64,000 nt of DNA from a virus. Below are positions 29,701 through 35,478 of this stretch, one piece after another. The notes beneath the pieces were generated by a model. The model had not been told where the DNA came from, searched no databases, and saw only the letters and a list, made by a program, of their open reading frames with translations. The position numbers and the translations under genes are program-made. The stretch covers positions 1-64,000 of the IMG/VR virus record IMGVR_UViG_3300008266_011834, one strand, 5' to 3'. Within the stretch, counting starts at the first letter, position 1. Every line of letters starts with the position of its first letter.

Positions 29701-29805
29701 CTCATAGCGCGGCTCTTGTACCAATTGATCCAAGGTGGCGTGTAGCACCTGTTTGTTGGTGGGTGTGCGGAATATTTCAGGTAAAAAATCTACTGTGCGT
29801 GCCAT
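11704..29805 (-). CDS. Giant virion structural protein, 6033 aa
   Basis: One uninterrupted 18.1-kb frame, 28% of the window. The N-terminus (ARTVDFLPEIFRTPTNKQ, then PGVTTEDRYIVEP) matches the large tail structural protein that follows gp6 in T4-like phages of aquatic bacteria. Carbohydrate-binding-like modules (W-x5-Y-x-GxxVxF-x2-xxYxA type) occur near residues 1550 (WDSGLKYAKGQVVKF) and 3880 (WIPGFVYREGELTKF). At least four FG-GAP-like repeats (FGxAV...ILIGAPG) lie between about residues 1950 and 3010. Two groups of BNR/Asp-box-like repeats (VGDSGVIFASADALNWTQ and relatives) lie near residues 4560-4720 and 5070-5510, probably forming beta-propellers. Gly-rich beta repeats link these. Starts just after the gp6 stop. 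Likely a long adhesive fibre or baseplate-attached structure. Confidence 0.88.
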   Translation of the reverse strand: MARTVDFLPEIFRTPTNKQVLHATLDQLVQEPRYERAQGFIGQKFGPGVTTEDRYIVEPDKTRRDYQLEPATIFLEDGSRRVIDALTYPGYLDALKKINGPITRPDELFEQEYYAVDFFIDWDKSVNYNQYYWQFQGPETVRLTAPATLQSFNVEQQIVGKQTYTTDNVRLVSPATWNKTISFSNGMRIQFVGNITPAFYRNRDFYVEGVGTAGGIKLLPVDDFVIPEIYNYPATVQREPIPWDVYPWDTTLWDGARLVPGSDIDYVTINRASRDLNPWTRSNRWFHVDVLTYSAEINGTVAVIDDNFRGKRPILEFRPDIKLIRFGTQGLEPISLIDYSVTNAFTQVAGQPSFTIDGIELFAGMKVIFAADENPEVARQVYLVQQITPVPGGQSLLYLEAIEGQVAAEGSVTVCTLGESQQGYSFYYSNGEWSTIQQTQQKTHPNQAPLFDVFDQDGTSFSNATVYPDTNFVGSPLFSYAVGTGVADAVLKFPLQYSGVNNVGDILFFFNFYRDSFTYLNNLTVDLVGLRTGFVHQYTDRVNYDRLIGYQTASLTPNTTNVPLLSQQPQIFEFDYTEGSIKIDVAVLEQDQYPSITNIVRISVNDVLQDPGTYTYRILDGSNLEVYPNAQSGAGTGVQTEITFAVDPEPTSLVVVAALSAQTSSTGYFSVPTNLTVNALNQDVTECTLGTLRDHYIGICQNIQGFEGQVLAANNSRDLGNLVPYGIDLIQHSAALAIPAVFLREQDYSISSALYYSAVEYQRYKDLVLDYVWKNEFINETTAEILDSAIDALKSNRSSDNPFYWSDCITAGIFESTTYTWYEESSTSFDLIYTYNYSEANYQGLNVYVNDVILCRDRDYVVDTVTNTVTLVPSVLADEDIVVIREYQQTYGNFVPATPSSLRLFPAYFPEIYVDTTYTTPTTVIRGHDGSITPAFGDYRDQVLLEFETRIYSNIKGTADYPLDYNEFLPGAFRGVTADNINSQTILNNEFVRWLGSNRVDYKQQDFLVTNEKTWNYSQTGAKITYPQGLDAGDAIPMPGYWRQIYWLFYDTDEPQNFPWQMLGFSNKPLWWDAEYGPAPYTSGNLYMWEDIAAGRIREPGNDRIDTVYARPGLLDILPVDAQGNLLLPFTTIVADYNPATYQANWSIGGGSPAETAWRKSSAWPFAIQRLLFLLKPAQYLNYYIDRDQYKFNTEFDQWLYNGRQRLTSNDLQIYGEGTAVNSYVNFIIDYNKSYGLPGTANLEARINNLDIRLAYRVAGFTDKRYLQLLSDRTSPATYNRSLLIPDENYNILLYRNEVFDSINYSAVTIERTESGWAVYGNSIANPYFQILPSIINNNYTTLNIGNTTIRMQKDFSDTVVLIPYGYIFRSVNAVVDFLLSYGKFLNTSGFAYNTLENTVLLNWEQMAQEFVYWYNQGWAVGALIQLNPSSAKLEFYKQNAVVVNLLESKREDILVNQNKQALRLRDYSVYRDGNLFELTALNENTVGYVNLKLTNYEHIIIVDNVTDFDDIIYQPLTGLRQGRLIYQGIKSAEWDGTMDAPGFIINLPSVTEWDSGLKYAKGQVVKFKNFYYQANVTVDPADTFDYNLWNKIVYRPDQEGMLPNLALKAIQSTQFYDQHADNLDADSELLGFGLTGFRPREYMASIELDTVSQMNAYQDFIGTKGTPRSLYFYDQAVVNGDDLSYDVYENWAIQRATYGATATNAFVDFTLDATKLTGNPSTSQFVVLGESTEADQATLITDLYAVSQPVNTTQILPQLQQTYPDKFLPTAGYVDSRDVEIQLFSIDDLNSLSAELDKVTNLAEVWVAKINQSDWDVYKCQNLVNTLVLAQDNLDGQTLLIFSGNHGLTADQTIIIKEFNVDLQGAFRVNSVPSTSTVLIDSQLPDGVTTLVGEGVVFELSSVHVAQPSDIADLPILFDLTKTNKVWVDNNGSGRWQTLEKQTPYTDIKDYEYAGTELFGSAVCQTSDNANILIGAPGSYTTGVVIPYYLDGNVYTAESPVAVPSVWTNYSDFGRVGDAAGNIWAAFSVGLGTVPGFNTDFRVVIMQKTDRGFEPRQLLPGGSTGVDGKFSGDIKFSQDAYWLYVSNPVDKKVQAYQRNRFQEQATEFTCDGVQFIFPTDDKVLVDRGSQWSVTLNSTVQAYNQDYTANATRISFRVPPAAPVIQAVDSITSGSTVFTVTSINGLAAGQQVSGMGIAVGSKVVSIDTTNNAVTIDRAITLTGTNVDITFTNMIYVSRWGTDPDSAYWGFGANPLKPNGITRSFPIDMLAGATPDPESVGVYYNGELMRFNNSPAVDGDYIYDYVNRQIVFNFTPPATSSQAVTYLAQDYFTAVTDVVNHAGLSFGISCATDNDGSVLAVGDADANTSNIDIDADGVAYVYDRGTVSHMVSNVSTRLYSTPSPILGQPQVYLNGQLLYPDTGMTIGSYVYEPVSGTDYTGNTAVRFNEGVIDSVGDIVDISYNKLSTIQIVTNPQSNASGSEFGTAVSFNSSGSAILVGAPNGNTSVLGAGFAARIENQTAIYGSITGTTVNPVVTAGSSLRLDNYYVEFDAANITSVSLSNVCSITTSSPHGFYNGETVVINGLNGGVLNLNNKPYYVRVTGSTTFNIFDYGTISNVTASSKVVVTSNVAANIDLGLAIQVFNPVEISQVQGIANVNNTTANPYWLARKANGNSTTQMELFRGVGIFDILSATEGNVAQTLVLTSTNPNITRGTAVVLESNSAAINNTVVYAGNIGVYNHGSGSTYNSFVLYTDPALIFPVSPIGNTGPGGTVGIFIDGTGWGNYASGGQVLRYIDTTGLTPAYNASTSQGTAFDGSLDGVVNVINNQGISNLQAANAAGKLQLSVINANAAIPNELLSVLPGTETTYTSGAMYQLGLSPYYGAGAQIIGGSYPAYGSRFGFRIDQDWITNQTVISSEFGTAAAETTFDLDTTTFDGRTTRFDDLYAKSGSVDVYDLLVSANASKDNPSKLVWDQQLVDYLVRAGQNFGYAVSILGDNIIVGSPGYQVDNVMQGRTLVFSGRRTGWKNLRQQPNEVDIHLLNEVTIFNKQSKITLNYLDFIDPIQGRILGAAQQNIDLISATDPAGYNVGDINNFGVNWGESQYGYIWWDINSVRFLEYHLQDINQAAKIWGSTFPGSSIDIYQWIESDVPPADYTGPGTPRSLTSYSAYQIITDTNSVATKYYFWVSGLEGVPPYTNKTLSCAAIAQYIFNPRSSGISYLAPINPSTVAIYNSGNDFVAQENVLHISYDTVPQDNNIHVEYDLIQQDNPRQFMDDTTYAKFVDSLSGIDALGNTVPDPNLPPGMLYGINFNPRQSMFRDRFLALKNYITTANEILLTFPFVEDSNMELLDSKELAPEYGQTDANGQLWWNVQVANLTELGYQNLSLVPVGYRYLVDLDNRYNNFWTIHQVSLDSTGTPTTTVIRVQTYNTPAYWSYVNWYAEGFDPLQRPLFTVDYLSQAELIPLPDNGVVRVTRNNPIGFELYQNKVIDSYRDPVTLEWVTVTEFTRVGLENGTIQISNEIYDYSQLRDPELDPKLETRYIVDSINFEILTGSRLILRNQLMSLMFNFILGEQIDCNWLYKTSLIDITHPVRKLLPYRTFKRDNKDFVYGYIEEVKPYHVFIKDFSLVYATVADVYPGDITDFDVPATYNAADGIYISPILENDPDYVNYDKYGIYGVGPYAQFEGYITASGGSGVTVLTVTEMLKGSIYIGANLVGSIISPRTQVVSFIGYNSLGQSTYSITGQYETTTAVGTIEINPIWATLPYRNWYNNYGLYLVDIMVTNPGSGYTVPPAVTINGTTADSARATAILNGNGSISNILINYLGGRYLSQPTITIAAPDQDSGTQATAYPVTSSGPVRSFDTSLIYNRMNLRPSFTEWIPGFVYREGELTKFSGVVYRSRFDYNQNTQFDFNHWTTVPPGDLEGVDRTYGYYTGAPGQPGLILDQLITGLTYPGVITDRRYLGTWDTGPWSTDPFESDSGRLQTIINGGAYPLDSSTGIIPALNAWDVNVYGGAYVDTYSSHAPEELVPGAVFDTLDLTVYTIPGQDNTGAGFSSPLNGRIVAGDGVTDTYSFQLLIKFPEQVLVFKKSGTGEKLRLQESVDYVIDWQLQNIELTTAPTVNEQIMIIAVGLGGGNQILRSSEVYVDGVGANGNIDVPVQYTQVWSLPVFVNGQALTQGTDYTIAAYRPEEPLPDDNDIYPITRINFANAVAANSRVDYTVIGERYQSTNYSYSLPVVEYYTGSSSANVFAVTNSLTGTNPIAAIVELEGSRLRGPHCVEYTADGTQTTFAAGWQRDVAPNAIVSDDVIVYLDNEAVTTSIWTSGYQEITDTYDIVFGDAPAAGTRIVIAVWAAAEYFFDVGGSNLHIYSSALPAASSNIGLTTWQETAEQNFLNTVSLGQTIIPVTPELSISTNGRWAAGNNFITVGTDTAGIWNSQGLWFDYAAYGSGIDIGNLNPYPNGTSNSANTAIPSEMLSYGNVLIVLDGQYINVGDLVSGAGIPYGTAVEQVREFKNRDLQTNWAVAVDRALPGNGQIWTRQYSNITAPYLNNTLYGLSTGPNILALGDNNNILMSNNASQWTNIDPVALLPLRSVAYGNIGGTGYYIAVGLESNILRSSDGVNWTQEGFALPLNTYAFRAVAYGAGKFVIVGDSGVIFASADALNWTQETSGTVENLSSVSYDGAEFIAAGENAMMLASSDGSVWVRRFFGYVSATTVVNPGNSYVAPPTVQFQGPFNGTGITTLGFPAIEGGVGRIDIANTGVLYGRPPNVVISQSNITTFSGNVPSGATANAYLTLTGPVTYIGLVNGGTGYNTAPIIGFTDSIGGTGANAVATLNANGNITSITLLSGGTGYSTVFNDIQVTITPVGNDVPSISATAIAAVTGNLNLLQMTSYGVNYSSYDLTSAANNSPTVSFTPYTVAGYSNSLTTGNVYQSYIVLDSIAELQIGMNIEFTDNSNNQVYIGNVTTIYTGNSSIGVFPPLYYQVDPFTTFAARDNGRNAAAVFGEYYDAGVTGIIITERGSGYEFAPNVSVSYPPTAGGAVAEVTASIVDITTENLNDVNYIGNYWLAVGDQSTTIYSDDNITWFEGNVAPNAAVTLNTVFGSSIGNANVFLAGGLGGNLYLSNDVAQGWQQITSGTTANIAQGAYASGNYAYVAAGGVIAYSTSGANGSWQQAATSDGTTQDIWGVIASGNTVGDWCAVGSRSTILRTSNVATWQAYNQEWPLNDSEYGYQSSRDTYVLVGDNGTIYRSIGSSSDFVRVDATTDENIESVTFGLGKFVAVGSNGKSLVSTDANTWTVYDIGSTATFRDITYTGANSGPMAFIAVGDSGQAYKSADGQVWSRMLVPTSSNLRCVNVAVTGSTVKTVIGGENGALVVSVDSFGNSFVLISESGSESFIQSNANNRTFTTTTSTLLATDTQEISVLLNGNALTRGVDYAVTAINPNVTILMTSNVSVNSNVTIVTDMINWNSVAYGANKFVLVGQNGTVWNGYDNASTWTEMQPLTSANITSVAYDQTTSQFVSVGESAGSQQIGTQSYIATTFTAEYYPLSFVPDFTRIVPGMLVTGNYLRTNTLVTGTDYAQRQVYIDTTQYSSRSNITVTFTPTQIENVYPVQDPVTNGYRPWTTLNGNRLFFNEDYVAEGSAVRIVANGLPDTDVVQILDSSQNSVPDELDFKVWKDMNDNTAVYRMTELNVTETTVRVQFTDDIIYLEDASKLSLPQLSLNQIGVAFVGSERLAYRYIDYSNNTISGLIRGIGGTAAQDHEVGSTVVDAATPNIIPIAYRDRITAEQFTGDGNTRTFATATIMADIQQEVRLAVAGTEIAMRMASITADGVVNTFTATDSNVSGSDIGNIAVDRYDQVMVAINGALLPTPNANVFFGDNYTNVFIANNVSVSNVANVIVVINNQVVIPTGISLSNSHPNVVIDPPPNGNSWVHISDTYAVIDTDPVQVAFAQTPAANAIITIAADYYSVGVMPAVVTLAEAPANGVTVVVGIDSSKNWYNATGDGIRLQHQPTVAGRFLQGDV

Positions 29806-29807
29806 GC

Positions 29808-32800
29808 TTAGTAACTAACCGTGGTTTGAATACGTAACTCAGATGGTGTCAGTGCTGCGATAATCTCCACGTCATTGACTGTGGTGGCATTGACAAATAT
29901 CTCTGTGGGGGCAGAACGTATTTCATACAAATTACCAAAGGCCTTGTTGGGATCCTGTGGTACCAATACCACAGACGAAATCAGCGTGCCCAGGGTATCG
30001 TGTAAATAGGCCGACAACTCAGAAGCATAAAAAGTTTGACCAAAGTTCCAGTTGTCTATGTCAAAATAGGTATTGAGGCTGGCCACCACAGCAGACTTGA
30101 CTTCTTGATCTGATGCAGTGGTGTTGGAATTTTTCACCACTTTGAACAGAGCTCTGAGTTCAGGATCGGCCTTGGCGCCAAACAAAGGTTTAAAGGTCAC
30201 AGAATTCAACACTATGTTGTCACTGAGCATTTTGTATTCATTGAGTCCTTGATATGCCTGTCCTAATTCACTCATGGTAGGCACAGCGGGTTTAGGCACA
30301 GTGTTGGTAGTGTCTGTGATCCAGTTGCGATATTCATTGTAGTAACTGTTTGTGACCACATAGATATCAATGATATTGCTGGTACCGGGATCTATCCTGC
30401 GTGTGTTGGGACTGTTATGCCGATACTGGAAATACAAGCCCGCACGCCCAACTTTGTATTGGAAATCACTTCTGGCAGTAAGGCTGCGTCCACCATAGAC
30501 ATCTACTTTCAATTCCCAAAAAGTCTTGTCTTGATAGGCAAAAAATAACTGTCCAGCCGGATATGCTGCCATCTGTGCTTCAATGGCTTCTTTGGTTGCA
30601 TACACCTTGTTCATTACATATTCGGGTATCAAGAGATATCTTTCTAGATCATCAAAATCTAGTGTTCTCTGCAGGAAAACATATTTGCTGTCGGGATCCA
30701 CATCAGGTGCTACCACTATATTAAACACGTCAGGATCATCCGCAACTGTGTCTTGATCATAGTCGCCAAATGATACTTCTACGCCAAAGTCGTTGACGTA
30801 GCCATCGCTTTCGGTCTGCTGACCAATGATATCTAATATCACATCTTCTAATAGACTGGCACTGTACGGTGGTGTGGCGTTGGCATCGGGATTGCTGCGT
30901 AGCACACTGATGTAGTCATTGACTATGCTGCCTTTTTTGACATCAAATATACGTCCTGCAGAATCAAAAAAGAATCTACACTGGCTCACCGATCCAAAGA
31001 TATATGTGAGATTGCGATAAGTCACAGTATAGTTGACACCGTCGGTGATGAATTGAAACATCCAAGCAGCGTCGCTGTTGGTATTGCTGAGATCTTTTGC
31101 TGTGGATATGTTAAAGGCAGCATCTACGTCAAGATTGGTGTTGCTGATAAAATACCATTCGCCAGCAACATTGTCATAGCCTAGACCAAAGTTTCTATAG
31201 ATCAGAATATTTTGCACCATGAGATTGGTCAATTCAGTGCCGAACGTGTTGACAAACACAGGAATAACTTGAGTAGGTATAGCGCCCTGTGGTACGAAAT
31301 TGTTGAGGCTCACTGGACCTGTACCGTCACTGTTGTCGCCGCGACCTTGGTTGCTGCCGTCGCGGATCACACGAGTAATAGTAGCCCAGATCACTGTGTG
31401 ATCGCCCTGTTGTACAGGTGTGCGTGTTTGCAGTCTATTGGTAGCGTCAAAACAACTGCCCAAGGGTGCTTCAAATTTTACCAATGCGCTTTGTTTGATA
31501 TATGCTAGATTGCCACTGGCGCCTGCGCCAATGGCCACAGGATATTGCTGTCCACCTGCTGCAGGAATGTTGGCAAACCAACCAGTACAGGTATTGGTAG
31601 TGGCTGAAGTCTGATGCCAGAACAAGTAGGGCACAGCAGGCTCAGGCAAACCGCTTTGTCCATAAGGATTGATCACGCTGTTCAATGCTGGTCGTGGAAA
31701 ATTCTCATAATAGAACTGCAGCATCTCTTTGGTGCGTGTTATAGGTTGTACTCCGTTGATGATCACTGAATTGATATCTGACACATCTAAAAAGTCAAAA
31801 GCAAAGTCCGGAGTCTGTTCTTCTTCATACAGCACGCCATCGTCGGCAAATATATTAGTTGAAGAATATTTGCCAGTGATGTCCAGGAAATCTAAATTAC
31901 GAGCAGCACCTATCACACTGCGCACAATAGATTTGGATTTGATGATTGAATTATATTGGCTATAGGGAAACTGATTGTAGTCCTCACCGTTGACCATGCG
32001 ATTCTGTGTGTAAAATCTCGACGGAGCACGCTGCTTGATTTCAGTGATGCCTTCTCTGGCCTGGCTGTTGGTAATATTCTGCTGTAGATTCAGAGTGTAT
32101 GTTATGGTCTGTATTTTGTTGTTGCGGTCAACATACCCCAGCTGCAGTACCACTGACTGCATTTCTTCAGGATTGATGGTATAGGTTAGGCCATTGCTTT
32201 GGCGAACATATGTGCGGAATGTGCCCACAGGTGCTTCGGCAAAAGTGTTATCTCCAAAGTTAAACTGTATTTGATCATTGGATCTGCTGGTAATTGAATA
32301 AATGGTACGCAGACTGCGCTCGGAACTGCCCAATTGGCTAGCAGTATAGATACTTTCTTTTGGAGTCCAAAGTCTGGTGATATTGCCCACTTCATCCAGT
32401 TGATAAAGCCATACGTCTTGGTCATTGATACCTTCGATATTGATATTTTGATTGTTGTTGTTGATTTTTTCAGGAAAATTAAAATCCTGATTCAGCAATA
32501 TACCCTGTTTGAAATACAAAAACCAGCCAGTGTTGGTAGAACCATAGCCCTGGCGATCGTTGCGATACAGGATATTAAACACTGAATTGGGCCTGGGCGC
32601 ACGCTCAACGATGGCGTCCTGATTTTGAATACTGACCGACACTGATTCAAAAGGCATGGATATGCCATCCACAGTGGCAGTAAACGGAATAACAGGCAGA
32701 TAGCCTGCTTGCATATTCACCGAATATTCTTCAGTCAACACATTTAATATAGTGGCAGTACCGCCGGGTTTGCCCACACGCTGGCTGTTGACCAAGGTAG

Positions 32801-33284
32801 CATTGATTATAGAAGTAAATTGATCATACCAACTTTCGTTGGTCAAATCATTCCAATTGATTGTGACGCCGGCTAGATTATTGCCTTGATAATCATACAC
32901 ATTTTCCGTGGTGCTCACTGACACCACCTTGAGATAGCCCTGTGCTGGTATATTGCGTTTGGGAGTGTAGTCTACTAGGTTGGCCAATTTAACCACCGAG
33001 TCTCTGCGCTCGGCTGTGTCAATGAAATTTTCTCTTGCATTTAAATCATTGCGGAAGGCCAGAGCCTGACCCATGAATGCCATGACATCCAGCAGTGCGA
33101 TAAATTCTGAAGATTCTGTATAATCGTTGAATGTTTCGGGATAGTACAGACGCAGATAATCTACAAAGGTCTTGCGTATGGTTTCAAAGTCATAGCTTTG
33201 AAAGTCAGCCTGGCTGTAGTTTTGATAAAAACGTTTCCAGTCTTCCAACCCAAATACTGCAGTCTGTCTAGTTGTTGTGGCCAT
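29808..33284 (-). CDS. 6: Baseplate wedge protein gp6
   Basis: 1158 aa. The N-terminal ~120 residues (DFETIRKTFVDYLRLYYPETFNDYTESSEFIALLDVMAFMGQALAFRNDLNARENF) are typical of gp6, a baseplate wedge component of the gpJ type found in contractile tails. It is longer than T4 gp6 (660 aa), as is usual in large aquatic T4-like phages. It follows gp25 in the order seen in T4-like tail clusters and precedes the giant virion gene with no gap. A GATAAATA element lies upstream and there is no strong SD. Confidence 0.92.
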   Translation of the reverse strand: MATTTRQTAVFGLEDWKRFYQNYSQADFQSYDFETIRKTFVDYLRLYYPETFNDYTESSEFIALLDVMAFMGQALAFRNDLNARENFIDTAERRDSVVKLANLVDYTPKRNIPAQGYLKVVSVSTTENVYDYQGNNLAGVTINWNDLTNESWYDQFTSIINATLVNSQRVGKPGGTATILNVLTEEYSVNMQAGYLPVIPFTATVDGISMPFESVSVSIQNQDAIVERAPRPNSVFNILYRNDRQGYGSTNTGWFLYFKQGILLNQDFNFPEKINNNNQNINIEGINDQDVWLYQLDEVGNITRLWTPKESIYTASQLGSSERSLRTIYSITSRSNDQIQFNFGDNTFAEAPVGTFRTYVRQSNGLTYTINPEEMQSVVLQLGYVDRNNKIQTITYTLNLQQNITNSQAREGITEIKQRAPSRFYTQNRMVNGEDYNQFPYSQYNSIIKSKSIVRSVIGAARNLDFLDITGKYSSTNIFADDGVLYEEEQTPDFAFDFLDVSDINSVIINGVQPITRTKEMLQFYYENFPRPALNSVINPYGQSGLPEPAVPYLFWHQTSATTNTCTGWFANIPAAGGQQYPVAIGAGASGNLAYIKQSALVKFEAPLGSCFDATNRLQTRTPVQQGDHTVIWATITRVIRDGSNQGRGDNSDGTGPVSLNNFVPQGAIPTQVIPVFVNTFGTELTNLMVQNILIYRNFGLGYDNVAGEWYFISNTNLDVDAAFNISTAKDLSNTNSDAAWMFQFITDGVNYTVTYRNLTYIFGSVSQCRFFFDSAGRIFDVKKGSIVNDYISVLRSNPDANATPPYSASLLEDVILDIIGQQTESDGYVNDFGVEVSFGDYDQDTVADDPDVFNIVVAPDVDPDSKYVFLQRTLDFDDLERYLLIPEYVMNKVYATKEAIEAQMAAYPAGQLFFAYQDKTFWELKVDVYGGRSLTARSDFQYKVGRAGLYFQYRHNSPNTRRIDPGTSNIIDIYVVTNSYYNEYRNWITDTTNTVPKPAVPTMSELGQAYQGLNEYKMLSDNIVLNSVTFKPLFGAKADPELRALFKVVKNSNTTASDQEVKSAVVASLNTYFDIDNWNFGQTFYASELSAYLHDTLGTLISSVVLVPQDPNKAFGNLYEIRSAPTEIFVNATTVNDVEIIAALTPSELRIQTTVSY

Positions 33285-33303
33285 AGTTATAGTTGTGTTT
33301 TAA

Positions 33304-33311
33304 TATTTATC
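33304..33311 (-). promoter_or_regulatory. Late-promoter-like GATAAATA element before gp6
   Basis: The minus strand reads GATAAATA 19 nt before the ATG at 33284, within the 46-nt gap between gp25 and gp6. Confidence 0.5.
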
Positions 33312-33330
33312 TGACAAAAAAACAGGGGTT

Positions 33331-33705
33331 TTATACCTGCCCAGCCACGCCTGTGTTGCCGTCAAAAAATACCTGCAGCAACTCTACATCAGTGTTGGGA
33401 AGGAACTGTACTTCAATTTCCATGAGCATACCATTGTCAAAAGGAAACACGTTGATGGTCTGCAGGCTCAGTCTAGGGTCTTGTTTGATGATATCTATGC
33501 AACTCTGGCGTATGTTTTGCTGCACGTCCGGGGTCATTTGCTCAAAAATCATGGCCCAGATAGGCGACCCATATTGAGGGCGTCCTGGCAGTTCGCCTTG
33601 CTTGATGTTGAAAGCATTCAACAAATCCCTGATCACCAACTGCTGATCAACCAAGGTAAATTTTTTGTATGCCTGCTGTGTGTTGTATCCGATGAATGTT
33701 GCCAT
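33331..33705 (-). CDS. 25: Baseplate wedge protein gp25
   Basis: 124 aa, the usual length. It is of the gp25/TssE family, a conserved sheath-initiating wedge subunit of contractile injection machines. Visible features are DLLNAFNIKQGELPGRPQYGSPIW, in which the conserved GxRPxYGSxxW motif is clear, and a C-terminal beta pair ending VELLQVFF. The ATG at 33705 follows the stop of the 389-aa gene by a few bases, with a TTAAATA element between. gp25-gp6 adjacency is as in T4. Confidence 0.93.
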   Translation of the reverse strand: MATFIGYNTQQAYKKFTLVDQQLVIRDLLNAFNIKQGELPGRPQYGSPIWAMIFEQMTPDVQQNIRQSCIDIIKQDPRLSLQTINVFPFDNGMLMEIEVQFLPNTDVELLQVFFDGNTGVAGQV

Positions 33706-33712
33706 GGTCTAG

Positions 33713-33720
33713 TATTTAAC
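33713..33720 (-). promoter_or_regulatory. Late-promoter-like GTTAAATA element before gp25
   Basis: The minus strand reads GTTAAATA seven bases before the gp25 ATG and overlaps the stop codon of the upstream gene. It is weaker than the others because of the TTAAATA core. Confidence 0.35.
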
Positions 33721-34885
33721 CGCCCGAATAAGCAGGATTGCTGTATTTTTTAGCATATTCGCTGTCTTCAGCAGGTCTGGGATTGGGCAAGCCGCTGAGG
33801 CCGCGTTTTAATCGCTCATTGTTGATGTCGTCCCAGACCTGCGTGTCAGGTCCTGAATAGGTCAGATCCTCGTCTTTGGTGTTTTTGAATCTAGCAGCAT
33901 TGATAGATGCACCGGCCTGCTGTGCTGCAGATATAGTACCAGGATCAAAACTGGGCAGTCCCGGCGGCAGTGCTGATAAAAATGCACTATCTAATTTTGA
34001 ACGATCGATAGCGCCAATTTTGGTACCAGCAGTGGCCAAGGGATTGGGCGGATTTTGTGCTGCTTCTATGGCAGCCGTGGCTGCTTTTAATTTTGCAGGA
34101 TCTATGGCAGGTATGCCGCCTGGCAGTCCTGGTATGGCAGGTATGCTGGGTATGGCTGGTAGCCCACCGGGCAAGGCTACACCTGGTGCTGATATTTTCA
34201 GTGCCTGGCTGAGACTGCTCACAGCACCAGTCAGCTGCTGATTGGCAGCAGCTATCTGTGCGGTGTTGACTCCCACAGTGGCTCCTGCCTGCTGCAGTGA
34301 ATTTATAGTGTTGGTAACAGCCGCTGCGGCGTTGGTATTGATAGAGCCAGTCTGCGCCAGAGCAGCGCCAGCACCGGGTATGTAACTGCTCACTGTTTTG
34401 GCCGCTGATGACACAGCCGAAGTCACGGATGATGTCACAGATCCCACCACATTGGTCAGACTGGACAATCCCGAAGTGGCCGACTTGGCCAAGGATGTGG
34501 GATCCACACCTGATGCGATTTTATCTGCCACGGCCTTGACATCGCTGGCTATCTTGTCTGCTGTTTGCTTGGCTGCTTTGAAGAAATCAGTGGCAGTGGC
34601 CGCAGCTCCCTGTGCAGAAAAAGTGCTTTCTAAACCAACTTTTGCCTTGCTCAAGGCCGCATCCACGGTCAGTGTGCTGTTGGGCAAGAGGCCTTGCACA
34701 GCACTGGTGGCCTGCTGATTCAATTTCAACAAGTTGGCCCCAGCTGCTGTGAGATTGGTAGCAGCCTGGGTCATGCTAGATAAACCGTTGATGTTGATGC
34801 CAGCAGCAGTGACCGAACTGGCTATGTTCTGCACAGCGCCCACGGTCTGGCCTATGCTGGTAGGTATGGTTACAGGAGCAGCCAT
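33716..34885 (-). CDS. Ala-rich virion structural protein, 389 aa
   Basis: Low-complexity Ala/Ser/Thr-rich protein with long predicted helices in its first two thirds (many AA, SS and TS pairs), a Pro/Ile/Gly stretch of GLPAIPSIPAIPGLPGG type near residue 245, and a charged C-terminus ending in NPAYSGG. No enzymatic motif is present. The location between the gp5-like hub and gp25 suggests a baseplate or hub component. The gene begins in a TAATG overlap with the 197-aa gene. I do not recognise a T4 counterpart. Confidence 0.75.
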   Translation of the reverse strand: MAAPVTIPTSIGQTVGAVQNIASSVTAAGININGLSSMTQAATNLTAAGANLLKLNQQATSAVQGLLPNSTLTVDAALSKAKVGLESTFSAQGAAATATDFFKAAKQTADKIASDVKAVADKIASGVDPTSLAKSATSGLSSLTNVVGSVTSSVTSAVSSAAKTVSSYIPGAGAALAQTGSINTNAAAAVTNTINSLQQAGATVGVNTAQIAAANQQLTGAVSSLSQALKISAPGVALPGGLPAIPSIPAIPGLPGGIPAIDPAKLKAATAAIEAAQNPPNPLATAGTKIGAIDRSKLDSAFLSALPPGLPSFDPGTISAAQQAGASINAARFKNTKDEDLTYSGPDTQVWDDINNERLKRGLSGLPNPRPAEDSEYAKKYSNPAYSGG

Positions 34886-35478
34886 TACAGTTGATTTCCT
34901 AAAAATTGAACCACTGCGGCAAAACCATAGATGCTGGTCAGCCCCACGGTCATGGCCAAGACTTCGATGTCTTCGGTGCCGTTGATTATATTGCCACTGA
35001 TCAAAGCGTTATAACTCAAAATATAACTGTCTTGTTGTAGAATATATTGTAAAGTTGGTCTGGACAAAATATCCTCGATGCTGTTCACATTGTATTGTCC
35101 GGTCCAGGCGGTGCGTAAGTTAAGCGCGTCATACACCTGGGATTCATTGAAATTCAAACTGGGTGGAACCAGTCCCACACTGTCTAGATTGGTATTGCCT
35201 GTGACGAATTGATCAAACAACTGTGGTTTGATCAGGCCAAGATCGTAGATCTGCAGCAGATTCAATCCCAGGATGCCTATGCCACGATCCGTGCTCCAGG
35301 CAGCAGAAGGTTGTTCTACTGTTCTGATTCTTTGTGCCATCATTATTTGTTGTACCGCAGGTGTCAATGTGCCCAACAGCCTTGGCGGCAATGGCACATC
35401 TGACACATCCACAGTCTGTACTATGACTGTTTTGACGCCAAGATTTAATTGAGCTGCCAATTCAGTGAGATTATTCAC
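34885..35478 (-). CDS. Hypothetical tail protein, 197 aa (GTG start)
   Basis: Starts with GTG at 35478, overlapping the last codons of the gp5-like gene by 8 nt, with SD GGAG about 10 nt upstream inside that gene. No ATG fits. The protein is rich in Leu, Gln and Asn; residues 170-197 form a hydrophobic stretch (VGLTSIYGFAAVVQFLG) that could be a membrane-active or packing helix. Family not recognised; position suggests a baseplate/hub accessory protein, co-translated with its neighbours on both sides. Confidence 0.72.
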   Translation of the reverse strand: MNNLTELAAQLNLGVKTVIVQTVDVSDVPLPPRLLGTLTPAVQQIMMAQRIRTVEQPSAAWSTDRGIGILGLNLLQIYDLGLIKPQLFDQFVTGNTNLDSVGLVPPSLNFNESQVYDALNLRTAWTGQYNVNSIEDILSRPTLQYILQQDSYILSYNALISGNIINGTEDIEVLAMTVGLTSIYGFAAVVQFLGNQL

